A DNA stretch of 64,000 bases from Myxococcus sp. CA023 (GTDB lineage Bacteria > Myxococcota > Myxococcia > Myxococcales > Myxococcaceae), in assembly GCF_010998615.1 (NCBI RefSeq), contig NZ_JAAEAH010000023.1:38501-102500 (forward strand). The letters run 5' to 3'. The position numbers and the translations under genes are program-made. Numbering within the stretch: position 1 is the first letter of the stretch; each line of letters begins with the position of its first letter. Below, piece after piece: positions 27,346-37,062 of this stretch. Below the pieces are notes generated by a model that was not told the DNA's origin, ran no database searches, and worked only from the letters and a program-made list of their open reading frames with translations.

Positions 27346-28032
27346 ATGCACCCCGCCCTGCCCCTCTTGCTCCTGGCCCTCACGGGCGCAGCGTCCACCC
27401 CCAATGCCCGGGGACTGAACACCCAGGGCTTCCGGCTGTACCAGGCGGGGCGCTACCCAGAGGCCCTGGAGCGCTTCCAGGCGTCCGCCCGGGAGTCCCC
27501 GGACTATGCGCTGGCGCACTACAACCTGGCCGCCACCCTGGGGATGCTCCGCAAACAGGGGAAGGTCTGCGAGTACAGCGCCCACCGGGACGTCATCGTC
27601 GAACACCTCACCCAGGCGGTGAAGCTGGATGCCCGGCGGCTCACCCGCGCGAAGGAGGACGCGGACTTCACCCCCATCCGGGACACCCTGGGCTGGCAGA
27701 AGCTGCTGGGCCGCAGCCCGGCGAGGGAGGCGGATGTCCCCGTGCTGCTGCGCGAGGTGTCCTGGTTCGGCCCGGGCGTGGGCGTCTACGGCACCACCCA
27801 GGGGCTGCGCTTCGGCCCCTCCGGCAGGGTCACCCTGTGGACGAAGGAGGTGGGCGATGACGGGACGCCCCGTCAGAAAGAGGTGCGGGGCCGCTACACG
27901 GTGCGCGGCAGGCAGGTAGCGCTTCGGTTGAATGGCCGTGCGCCGCTGGAAGGCACGCTGACGGAGACGGGCGCGCTCACCATCCCCGGCCTGGAGACGT
28001 TCACCGACTCACCTTCGGAATGCGAGGCGTGA
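27346..28032 (+). CDS. Exported TPR protein of unknown function
   Basis: 228 residues from the ATG at 27346, which follows TGGAGG and gives a signal peptide (MHPALPLLLLALTGAAS). A longer in-frame ATG at 27268 overlaps accA's leader. One to two TPR motifs lie at about 25-70 (NTQGFRLYQAGRYPEALERFQ, then ALAHYNLAATLG), and the C-terminal half is a beta-rich domain with no match I know. Divergent from accA with a 71-bp gap. Confidence 0.78.
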   Translation: MHPALPLLLLALTGAASTPNARGLNTQGFRLYQAGRYPEALERFQASARESPDYALAHYNLAATLGMLRKQGKVCEYSAHRDVIVEHLTQAVKLDARRLTRAKEDADFTPIRDTLGWQKLLGRSPAREADVPVLLREVSWFGPGVGVYGTTQGLRFGPSGRVTLWTKEVGDDGTPRQKEVRGRYTVRGRQVALRLNGRAPLEGTLTETGALTIPGLETFTDSPSECEA

Positions 28033-28118
28033 GCCCCCACGGGCCTCCGTGCCTTCCAGCCATCAGTCGCGACGCGAGGCACGCTCGCTTTCAGATACGG
28101 CCCGCGCAACACCCTTGG

Positions 28119-28144
28119 CACCCATGCCGCGCGTCGGCATGGTG
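28119..28144. terminator. Hairpin between convergent genes
   Basis: CACCCATGCC (28119-28128) pairs with GGCATGGTG (28136-28144) with one bulged base and a 7-base loop, about 90 bp after the TPR gene stop. The rest of the 277-bp spacer (28033-28309) holds no gene I can support. Confidence 0.4.
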
Positions 28145-28309
28145 CGCACGGGGGCAGGTGGGAAGGGATGATTCTTCGGGGTGGAATCAGGGCGTGAGGC
28201 GGATGTGGCGGCGGCCCCCTCTACTTCTGCACAACAGCCAGGACACTCCCGCCGGGTGAAACGAAGCCCGGCAGAGCACCCCTTTGGCCCGATCCACGTC
28301 GGGCCTGGC

Positions 28310-30277
28310 TCAGGCCGCCTTGGTCTTCGCGGCCGGCAGCGACAGCGCGTACCACGCCGTGCGGAAGGCCTTCAGCTCGCGCAGACCCGCCGGGTGACGG
28401 CCCAGGGCCGGCGCCATGGTCACAGGCAGGCCCAGCTTCTTCTCGATGGCCTTCGCCGCGTTGAGTTCCAGCTTGCGCCGGTTCTCGCACTTCTCGCAGG
28501 TGGACTTGGGGCCCACGCGGTTGACGAGCACCCGCTCCACAGGGAGCTTCTTCTCCTTCAGGTACTCCACCAGCCGCTCGGTGCGGGCCGTGGCCAGCTC
28601 CTCGCCACGCGTGACGACCACGAAGCGCGCCTCGCTCGGGGAGGCCAGCGCGTCCTCGAAGCGCTTCACGTGCTTGATCATCCCGGCGATGTCGTCCGCC
28701 AGCTCGCCCAGGCCCTTGGCGCGGTGCTTGGTCAGCACCGCGTGCAGCGCGCCCAGCCACGTCTTGGCCGTCTCCGCCATTTCCACCACGCGCACGGACG
28801 TCACCACCGGCGCCGAGTCCACCACGATGCGCTTGAAGCGCTCCTGCACCAGCGCGTCCGTCAGACAGGACAGCGCGGCCAGCTCGTCGATGCCCGGCGG
28901 CGCGCACTCCAGCACGTTGCGCAGGTAGAGCAGATCCGCGGGCACCTCGCTGCCCGACCGGGGCGCGCCCTCGAACGCCTTCTCCGCCTTCTCCTTCACC
29001 CGCTTGCGCAGGGCATTGAACCACCCGGCGATGTCCAGCTCGCGAGCGTACAGGCCCTTGGTGCCCTTCACCTGCGTCTCGGTGTCCGTCAGGCGGCTCT
29101 GCAGCACGTCCGACAGCGAGTGCGCCGGATCCGTGGAGATGAGGAGCACCGGCCCCTCCTTCTCCGTCAGCGTCACCGCGGCGGCAGCGGCGCAGGAACT
29201 CTTGCCCACCCCGCCCTGCCCCACGAAGAAGATGAGCCGCGTGGGCGGCAGCGGCGGCGCGGCGATGGGCGGCATGGACGGCGCGCGCACCAGCGCCGGA
29301 GGCCCTTCGGCCGCGGCGAACTCCAGCGCCTTGGTCTCCTTGCCAGCGGCCCACGCCTTGGCGAACAGCGCCAGGCCATCCAGCCCGCGCGGCGCCACTT
29401 CACGCCGGCCCAGCAGGTGCACCGGCACCGTCTTGTCCAGCGCCTGGAACTTGCGGACGTGGGGGGCCTGTAGGCCGCGGCGGCCCTGACACGCAGGACA
29501 GCCGTCCTTGTCCTCGATCTGATTGACGACGATCTCCGTCACCGGCAGCCCGCGCTCGCGAAGCTGGGTGAAGAGCATGCGCGTCTGCGCCTCGGGCACC
29601 GGCTCCGCCAGCGCCACCAGGTGGAAGGCCGTGCGCGCGGGGTCCTTCAGCAGCGCCAGCAGCTTCTCCGCCTTCTGCCCCACCTGCTCCAGGAATCCAG
29701 GCGCCTCGGCCGCGGCCGCCGCCTTCTTGCCCTTCTTCGCCGGCGCCTCCGTCTTGTCCCCACCGGCCTTCACCAGGCCCAGGAACTTGCGCAGGCTCGT
29801 CGGCAGGTCGAACAGCCGCAGGGTGTGGCTGGTCGGCGCGGCGTCCACCACGATGCGGTCGAACTCCTCGCCCTCCAGCAGGTCCACCACGTGGAAGAGC
29901 GCCACCAGCTCCTCCAGCCCCGGCACGGCCTGCTGGTACAGCTTGCCCATGTCGTCTTCCGACACGTGCGTGCCCTTCGCCGCGGCCTTCGACAGCGCTG
30001 GCAGGTAGGAAGCCAGGAAGGGCTTCATCAGCGCCGCCGGCTCCACTTCCAGGCCGTACACGCCGCCGTCTCCCTTGCCCGGGACCAGCTTGGTCGCCTT
30101 GGCCGGGAGCTTCTTCTTCACCAGGTCCGACAGGGAGCGGACCGGATCCAACGACACGAGCAGCACCCGTTCCTTGGGCGCATCCTCCGACAGCCTCAAC
30201 GCATATGCCGCCGCGAGCGTGGTCTTACCTACCCCGCCTTTGCCGCCGAAGAAGTGAAGTACTCGCGCGTCGCTCAT
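28310..30277 (-). CDS. Two-module Get3/ArsA-type ATPase
   Basis: 655 residues from the ATG at 30277 (AAGGAAGG upstream). It holds two complete ArsA/Get3-like ATPase halves in one chain. Half 1 has GGKGGVGKTT (K13 and K18) and DAAPTSHTLRLFDLP. Half 2 has GQGGVGKSS (Q354, K359), DPAHSLSDVL and DSAPVVTSVR. Each half carries a CxxC, C260/C263 and C594/C597, at the place where Get3 dimers coordinate zinc, so the chain may fold as a covalent pseudo-dimer. The signature lysine is lost only in half 2. Get3 proteins chaperone tail-anchored membrane proteins and ArsA exports arsenite. No arsB or arsR is nearby, which favours a chaperone-like role. Confidence 0.9.
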   Translation of the reverse strand: MSDARVLHFFGGKGGVGKTTLAAAYALRLSEDAPKERVLLVSLDPVRSLSDLVKKKLPAKATKLVPGKGDGGVYGLEVEPAALMKPFLASYLPALSKAAAKGTHVSEDDMGKLYQQAVPGLEELVALFHVVDLLEGEEFDRIVVDAAPTSHTLRLFDLPTSLRKFLGLVKAGGDKTEAPAKKGKKAAAAAEAPGFLEQVGQKAEKLLALLKDPARTAFHLVALAEPVPEAQTRMLFTQLRERGLPVTEIVVNQIEDKDGCPACQGRRGLQAPHVRKFQALDKTVPVHLLGRREVAPRGLDGLALFAKAWAAGKETKALEFAAAEGPPALVRAPSMPPIAAPPLPPTRLIFFVGQGGVGKSSCAAAAAVTLTEKEGPVLLISTDPAHSLSDVLQSRLTDTETQVKGTKGLYARELDIAGWFNALRKRVKEKAEKAFEGAPRSGSEVPADLLYLRNVLECAPPGIDELAALSCLTDALVQERFKRIVVDSAPVVTSVRVVEMAETAKTWLGALHAVLTKHRAKGLGELADDIAGMIKHVKRFEDALASPSEARFVVVTRGEELATARTERLVEYLKEKKLPVERVLVNRVGPKSTCEKCENRRKLELNAAKAIEKKLGLPVTMAPALGRHPAGLRELKAFRTAWYALSLPAAKTKAA

Positions 30278-30420
30278 TGCGTTGTGGCCTTCCTTGTGCC
30301 CCCCCGCGGCACCCGATGCACACTCCGGGGCGCCCGAATAGATTGGCGCCGCTGGAGTTGCCCGAGGCGTGGAACATGTACGGCCGGGCACTCCCTGTGG
30401 GTGGGAGACCCCCCAAGAAT

Positions 30421-30458
30421 CCCCCGTCAGGAGGTCAAAAGTCAAGAATTGACGGGGG
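30421..30458. repeat. 9-bp perfect inverted repeat, possible terminator
   Basis: CCCCCGTCA (30421-30429) and TGACGGGGG (30450-30458) are perfect complements around a 20-base loop, about 90 bp downstream of the response regulator stop on the minus strand and upstream of the ATPase gene. It could end the regulator transcript or act as an operator; no U-tract follows on that strand. Confidence 0.5.
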
Positions 30459-30546
30459 TTTCGCGGCGGGGTCGCCGCCTGGGCGGGCATCCCCTCCAAG
30501 CCAGGCCAAGAGCCCGGAATCCGAAGGGGATTTCCTACCCGTGAGG

Positions 30547-32001
<1,455 letters not shown>

Positions 32002-32080
32002 GTGAAGACCTCCCGTGCTGCGTCGTGACGCGAAGTTGTCGTGACTCGAAATCAGAAGCCGGCCCGTCGAGATGAGACAC

Positions 32081-32743
32081 TCAGGCGCGGGAGAAACTCA
32101 GGCGGCACAGCCCCGCCCGGAAGTACAGGTCGACGCCCAGCTGTGAACAGCGCAGTTGGAGCGCGGCCACGGCTTCGGGCAGGGGCTCGGGGCAGGCGCC
32201 GGCCGAATCCTCGACCTCCAGCACCGCGCTCGTCTCGTCCCCGCGCACCGTGACGCGGATCGAGCCGCCATTCTCCGCCCGGCGGAAGGCGCGCAGCAGC
32301 GTCTGGATGAGGAAGAAGCCCAGCTCCGACGTGTCCTGCAGGCGGACCTGGACGCCCGCCTCCACCCCCGCCTGGACCTGGACGCGGCGCTTGCGGCCCT
32401 CGTGCCCCAGCACGCCCAGCGCCCGCGTGGTGGCCTCCGACAGGTCCGCCACGCCTGGCGCGCCGCCTCGGAAGACGACGAAGTCGCTGAACAGCTTCAG
32501 GATGCCGTCCACGCGCTGGATCTGATCGCGCATGGCCTTGAGGTTCTTCTCCTGCGACGGCGGCACGCTCCCCGTCTCCACCTTCAGCTTCTCCGACAGG
32601 ACCTCCAGGTGGATGGCCAGCGCGTTCAGCGGATTGCGGACGTCGTGCAACAGGCTGTCCATCAGCGTGGGGACGGCCAGATACCGGGCCGCGCCCACCA
32701 CGGGCTGCGGCGCGTCCTCAACAGAGGGTGCACTATTTGACAT
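32081..32743 (-). CDS. Histidine-kinase-like phosphotransfer protein lacking a recognisable ATPase N box
   Basis: 220 residues from the ATG at 32743; no good ribosome-binding site is visible. The dimerisation helix carries an H box, SLLHDVRNPLNALAIHLEVL, typical of HisKA. The C-terminal half keeps the size and rough strand pattern of an HATPase domain, but where the N box should be it reads LLRAFRRAENGG, without the catalytic Asn, and no DxGxG or GxGLGL is present. There is no sensor or membrane domain. It may be a Spo0B/ChpT-like phosphotransferase feeding the NtrC-type regulator that starts 79 bp downstream. Function inferred. Confidence 0.75.
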   Translation of the reverse strand: MSNSAPSVEDAPQPVVGAARYLAVPTLMDSLLHDVRNPLNALAIHLEVLSEKLKVETGSVPPSQEKNLKAMRDQIQRVDGILKLFSDFVVFRGGAPGVADLSEATTRALGVLGHEGRKRRVQVQAGVEAGVQVRLQDTSELGFFLIQTLLRAFRRAENGGSIRVTVRGDETSAVLEVEDSAGACPEPLPEAVAALQLRCSQLGVDLYFRAGLCRLSFSRA

Positions 32744-32994
32744 TGCTGTCGAGGTAACCAACTGGAACTCCTCGGGATTTCCCCTGTTCCACCCCCGCCG
32801 CCGCCCAACCGGAGCCAAGAGTTAGGGAGCCGTTCCAACATCGTCAACCCTGGGGCGGTAATTCTTGCCGGAAGTGGCAAATTCCCCATACACGGCGCGG
32901 ACTTATGTCCGCCCGCGAGTGTTATTCAGGTGACGATTGAGGAGCGCGCGCGATCCGCGCGGAAATGCCCGTACTGCCCCGCGGTGCGGGGTGC

Positions 32995-33447
32995 TCAGGC
33001 ACCCGAGGCGGGAGGCAGGGCGGCATCGCCCAGACCCACCAGGTCCAGCTTCAGCCGGGCCGCGTACTCGAAGATGCGAGGGTCCCGGTAGAACTCGCCG
33101 AACACGATGCGCACCAGGCCCGCGTTGGCGATCAGCTTGAAGCACGGCCAGCACGGCGAGGCGGTGGTGTAGATGGTCGCCCCGTCGATGCTGACGCCGT
33201 TGGTGGCGGCCTGGATGATGGCGTTGGCCTCCGCGTGGACAGTGGCCACGCAGTGTCCGTTCTCCATCATGTGACCCACGTCATCGCAGTGCGGCAGCCC
33301 CCGGATGGCGCCGTTGTAGCCGGTGGACAGGATGGTCCTGCCCCGGACGATGACGGCTCCCACGTGCTTGCGATCACACGTGGCGCGCGAGGCCACCTGC
33401 GTCGCGATGTCCATGAAGTACTGATCCCACGAGACACGTCCGGCCAT
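32995..33447 (-). CDS. Deoxycytidylate deaminase
   Basis: 150 residues from the ATG at 33447, six bases after GGAGG. The zinc-binding motifs are VHAEANAI (His and catalytic Glu) and SPCWPCFKLI (PCxxC). The N-terminal WDQYFMDIA and GYNGAIRGLPHCD segments match the dCMP deaminase / ComEB branch rather than CMP deaminases. It converts dCMP to dUMP, supplying thymidylate synthesis. The following 95-bp spacer to the protease gene holds no feature I recognise. Confidence 0.93.
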   Translation of the reverse strand: MAGRVSWDQYFMDIATQVASRATCDRKHVGAVIVRGRTILSTGYNGAIRGLPHCDDVGHMMENGHCVATVHAEANAIIQAATNGVSIDGATIYTTASPCWPCFKLIANAGLVRIVFGEFYRDPRIFEYAARLKLDLVGLGDAALPPASGA

Positions 33448-33542
33448 CCCACGCCTCCAGTCCGGCGGATGTACCCCGCTCGCGCGCGGTGTCGAGATTC
33501 CTGCCAGCCGGCCAGGCGGACCTGAGACACCGCGCGAAGTGG

Positions 33543-34421
33543 CTAACGCCCGGCGGCGTGTGCGAGTCCCCCCTCCGTCGCGGGATTGCGCGCCAGCAGC
33601 CGGCCAAAGCCCTTGGACTGGAGGAAGTGGCGCACCTTCGCGCTGGGTGCGGCGAACGTCTCTCCGGGCATGGGCACGTCGAAGCTGTAGTTCTCCTCTT
33701 GCACCTCGAAGTCCACCTTCGCGGTGCGGTAGCCCTCGACGATGGCCAGCAGCCGGCCCGTCGCGAGGCTGAAGATGCCGCCGCCCGACGCGCCGTAGCC
33801 GATGGGGGCGTCCGTCTTCACCATCTTCGGGCGCTGGGACGCCTTGTCCCATTCGACCTGGGACAGCATGCCGCCGGACAGCGACAGCGCGCGGCCGAAC
33901 GGCGAGGCAGCCACCACCACGTCCTCGCCCAGCTCCAGCTCCGCGTCGTCTGCCAGCTCCACCGCGGGCAGGTCCAGCCCCGGCACGCGCACCAACGCGA
34001 GGTCCAGGTCAGGCACGTGGCCCATCGCCACCACCTCGCCCCGGTGCTCCAGCGACTCCGCGCGGCGGTCCACCAGCACGCGCAGCTCCGGAGCCTCCAT
34101 CCCGTCCATGGCCACCGCGTGTGCATTGGTGAGCACCCAGGCGACCGTGGCTCCGTTCGCGTCCCGCTCGGCGCCCACCACCACGCCCGACGCCGTGCTG
34201 CGCACGCTGCCCTGCGAGGCCAGTTGCAGCCGCACGTTGTGCGGGAGGATGCGCCGCACCTGCTCCTTGCGCGTCATGCGCGGCGCGTCCGGCACCGCGA
34301 TGACACGCTCGACGACGGGCGCCACCTGGGATGCGGGGATGGCGGCGGCCGGCTGAGACGGGGCACCGGCGCACGACACGAGGGCGAGCAGGGCGGGGGC
34401 GCCCAGGAGGAAGCGGGTCAT
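33543..34421 (-). CDS. Trypsin-like serine protease lipoprotein
   Basis: 292 residues from the ATG at 34421, which gives a signal peptide ending in a lipobox (LALVSC). Catalytic residues of an S1-type protease are visible: His in VLTNAHAVA, Asp in DLDLALVRV and Ser in GYGASGGGIFS, where GASGG replaces the usual GNSGG. No PDZ domain follows, unlike HtrA/DegP. Expected to be anchored in the cell envelope, acting in periplasmic proteolysis. Located between dCMP deaminase and prkA, all on the minus strand with gaps of about 100 bp. Confidence 0.85.
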   Translation of the reverse strand: MTRFLLGAPALLALVSCAGAPSQPAAAIPASQVAPVVERVIAVPDAPRMTRKEQVRRILPHNVRLQLASQGSVRSTASGVVVGAERDANGATVAWVLTNAHAVAMDGMEAPELRVLVDRRAESLEHRGEVVAMGHVPDLDLALVRVPGLDLPAVELADDAELELGEDVVVAASPFGRALSLSGGMLSQVEWDKASQRPKMVKTDAPIGYGASGGGIFSLATGRLLAIVEGYRTAKVDFEVQEENYSFDVPMPGETFAAPSAKVRHFLQSKGFGRLLARNPATEGGLAHAAGR

Positions 34422-34543
34422 CGACTCTCCGGTCTGGGGGGAAAACGGATGCAGCCAGTACAACTCCCTGGCAGCCCCCATCATCCCGAGCCCTTTCCGG
34501 CTTTGAAAGCAGGCGTCCAGGCGGGCCCCGGACGCCTGCCCGG

Positions 34544-36790
34544 TCACGCGTAGCGCTTCTTCATCAGGAAGAGGATGGCGTCCTTCGCACACGCCTCGCA
34601 GTAGCCGTAGCGCTCCGCCATCGTCTTCAGCGTGCTCTGCACCTGCGTCTGCTCGCGCGCGGTGAGCTGGTTGCGGTCCTCGGACAGGTACTTGAGGACG
34701 TTCTCCTTGTTCTTACGCAGCACGCGCTTGCGCTCCTCGAAGTAGTGATCTCGCAGGCGCTTGAACATGTCCGGGAAGATGCGGCCGTAGTCCATGACCG
34801 CGTCCGGGTTGTCCAGCCGGTGCGCGCCGATGGAGGCGATGAGTCCCCGGCGGAAGTCGGCGGCGTCCTCGCCGCGCGGCATGATGATGGCTTCCACCTC
34901 CGCCATCCGCTGCTCGTCCGGCGCCTCCATCACCCCGGTGACGCGGTTGCGCATCTTCTCCCCGCGCACCCAGTGGCTGATGGTCTGGATGTAGCGCTCC
35001 ACCAGCTCGCGGTACTGCCCCTCCGACACCAGCCCCATGGACTCGCGCACCTCCGAGTCCACCCGGTCCAGGTACTCCGCCTCCGCCAGCCGCACGAAGG
35101 CGTCATGGTCGTGGTAGCCGTCCACCACCTCCTGCAAGAGGAACTCGTAGACGCTCTTGTCCTTGCAGATGGCGGACAGCTCCTCCAGCACCGCCAGCGC
35201 GTTGAGGCACTTGTAGTCGGCGTTCTGCGCGGCATTGAAGAGCGCCGTCTTGATTTCACGCGCGCTGGCGCCCGAGCGCCCCTCGTAGTTGGGGTACGCG
35301 TCCGACTCCGTGAACAGGTCCTCGCGCAGCTTGCGCAGCTCCTTGGTGTCGGCCAGGCTCAGCCGGTCCGGCGGCGCGCCCTCCTCGTAGAGGTGCAGCT
35401 TCTCCACCGGCGTCACCTGGTCGATGAGGTCCTTCACGTCCTGCGGGTAGCGGTCCGGAATGGGCTTCTTCAGCCGGGTGAGCACCGCCCACATGGCCGC
35501 CAGCTCCGTGGCATGGGGCGCCACGTGCTTGCCCACGGTGGTAGAGGTGATCTGCGCGTCGTAGATCTGCTGCTCGGTGCGGTAGCGGCGCAGGTAGGGC
35601 ACGCGCACCAGCTCGATGCGGCCCTTGAAGGACGCGAAGTCCGGCAGCTCCTTGAAGGCGTTGAGGTGCTTCTCGTTCGCCGACGCGATGAGCACCTCGT
35701 CGAGCTGGAGGACGAAGGGCTCCAGCGGCACCTCGCCCGTCTCGCTGAAGCCCAGCAGGTACTTGAAGGCCTCCAGGGGCCGCTTGAGCAGGTCCGAATA
35801 CTCGATGAGCCCGCGGTTGGCGTGGACCAGGGGGCCGTGCGGCTCGAAGAGCACCGTGCTGTGCAGCGGCGCGGGAACGTTGAGCTGGGTGCGGTCCGCG
35901 GTGAGCTGCTGGACGACGGCGTCCACGCTCATCTGCGGCTCCACCGTCACCGTGCCCACCTGATAGCGGCGCGACACATAGAAGCGCTCCACCTGGACGT
36001 GGCGCATCACCTTCAGCCAGTCCCCGCCGTAGGAATTGAGCAGCGCGGTGTAGATGCGGCGGCACTTGGAGCACAGCTCGCCGTCCCGCACGTAGTCGGA
36101 CAGGATGAAGTCGCCACTCTCCCCGTCCCCGTTGCCCAGTCCCTTCTTCTTGAGCGCCGTCTCCAGCAGCTTGCGACGCTCGCCGGGCGGGACGGCGAAA
36201 AGCGGGTGGTCCCGCAGCTCGCACGGCATGCGCAGGTCGATGGACTCCGCGTCCAGGTGCGCGAAGGTGGTCATCTCCCCACTGGCGGAGTCCCGCTCGC
36301 CGAAGCCGATGGAGCCCTTGATGAGCTTCTCCGACGGGAACACCCAGGCGAGCCGGTAGAGCGCGCCCTGGGGCAGCCGCGAGTACGCCTCCATGCCCAC
36401 CTTCAGGGCATTGACGAGCGTGGACTTGGCGCTGCCATTGGGCCCGTGCAGGAGGATGAGCTTGTTGATACGGCCGGCCCGCACGAAGTTGCCGAGCAGC
36501 CGGTAGATGGCGTTCTGCACCTCCTCCTGGCCCGCCACCCGGTCGTCCCGGTCGCCGCCGGGCACGTCGAAGACCTGGAAGCGCCGGATGGTGCCTGTGG
36601 GGTGCGGCACCGTGGTGGTGCCGAAGTGGTCCATCACGTCCCGCAGGTACTGCGCCGCGTTGCGTGCCTGGCCCTTCGGGTCGTTGAAGAAGAGGGAGAG
36701 ATACTCCTCGAAGGAGAGAATCGACCGGTTCTTGACGAAGTCGGCGTTCACCTGCGCGCCCACTTCCTGCAGATAACCCTTCGCGTCCAA
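34544..36790 (-). CDS. prkA: PrkA-family AAA+ serine protein kinase
   Basis: 748 residues. The start is a TTG at 36790 with GGAGAG five bases before it; an ATG at 36907 would add an unrelated N-terminus. The N-terminal FEEYLSLFFNDPKGQARNAAQYL and DVMDHFGT are typical PrkA, and the AAA core has P-loop LLHGPNGSAKSTLVNAL and VFPSEKLIKGS. The C-terminal part is the PrkA kinase/helical domain. PrkA proteins (YeaG in E. coli) act in stress and starvation responses and, in Bacillus, sporulation. The usual neighbours yeaH/DUF444 and SpoVR are not here. It is divergent from the Hsp70 gene. Confidence 0.93.
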   Translation of the reverse strand: MDAKGYLQEVGAQVNADFVKNRSILSFEEYLSLFFNDPKGQARNAAQYLRDVMDHFGTTTVPHPTGTIRRFQVFDVPGGDRDDRVAGQEEVQNAIYRLLGNFVRAGRINKLILLHGPNGSAKSTLVNALKVGMEAYSRLPQGALYRLAWVFPSEKLIKGSIGFGERDSASGEMTTFAHLDAESIDLRMPCELRDHPLFAVPPGERRKLLETALKKKGLGNGDGESGDFILSDYVRDGELCSKCRRIYTALLNSYGGDWLKVMRHVQVERFYVSRRYQVGTVTVEPQMSVDAVVQQLTADRTQLNVPAPLHSTVLFEPHGPLVHANRGLIEYSDLLKRPLEAFKYLLGFSETGEVPLEPFVLQLDEVLIASANEKHLNAFKELPDFASFKGRIELVRVPYLRRYRTEQQIYDAQITSTTVGKHVAPHATELAAMWAVLTRLKKPIPDRYPQDVKDLIDQVTPVEKLHLYEEGAPPDRLSLADTKELRKLREDLFTESDAYPNYEGRSGASAREIKTALFNAAQNADYKCLNALAVLEELSAICKDKSVYEFLLQEVVDGYHDHDAFVRLAEAEYLDRVDSEVRESMGLVSEGQYRELVERYIQTISHWVRGEKMRNRVTGVMEAPDEQRMAEVEAIIMPRGEDAADFRRGLIASIGAHRLDNPDAVMDYGRIFPDMFKRLRDHYFEERKRVLRKNKENVLKYLSEDRNQLTAREQTQVQSTLKTMAERYGYCEACAKDAILFLMKKRYA

Positions 36791-37062
36791 GTTGACTCTC
36801 CTCTGGTCAGTCGTCCACCACCAAGTTTTCCGCCCGGGCCACCAATGTCCAGCACCCCGGATGCCATTGTCGGCTGGGGCACGCGCTGCTGGCCACCGGG
36901 CGGGCACAGGGAGCGCTACGGCTCCCTCCTGGGGAAGCAGGGAGCCCGGGTCCGCATTCCCGGGGAGGGCAAACGTCGCGGTGTGTGAACTCGCGTGCGG
37001 CGCGAGGGTGCGCTACGGTCTTTTTCTTCCTCTGCGGCCTACCCACCCGGAGTCCAAGCAAG

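Noticed and set aside
28033..28309. Possible small gene in the spacer
   Set aside because: Only short frames without ribosome-binding sites; one hairpin is more likely a terminator.
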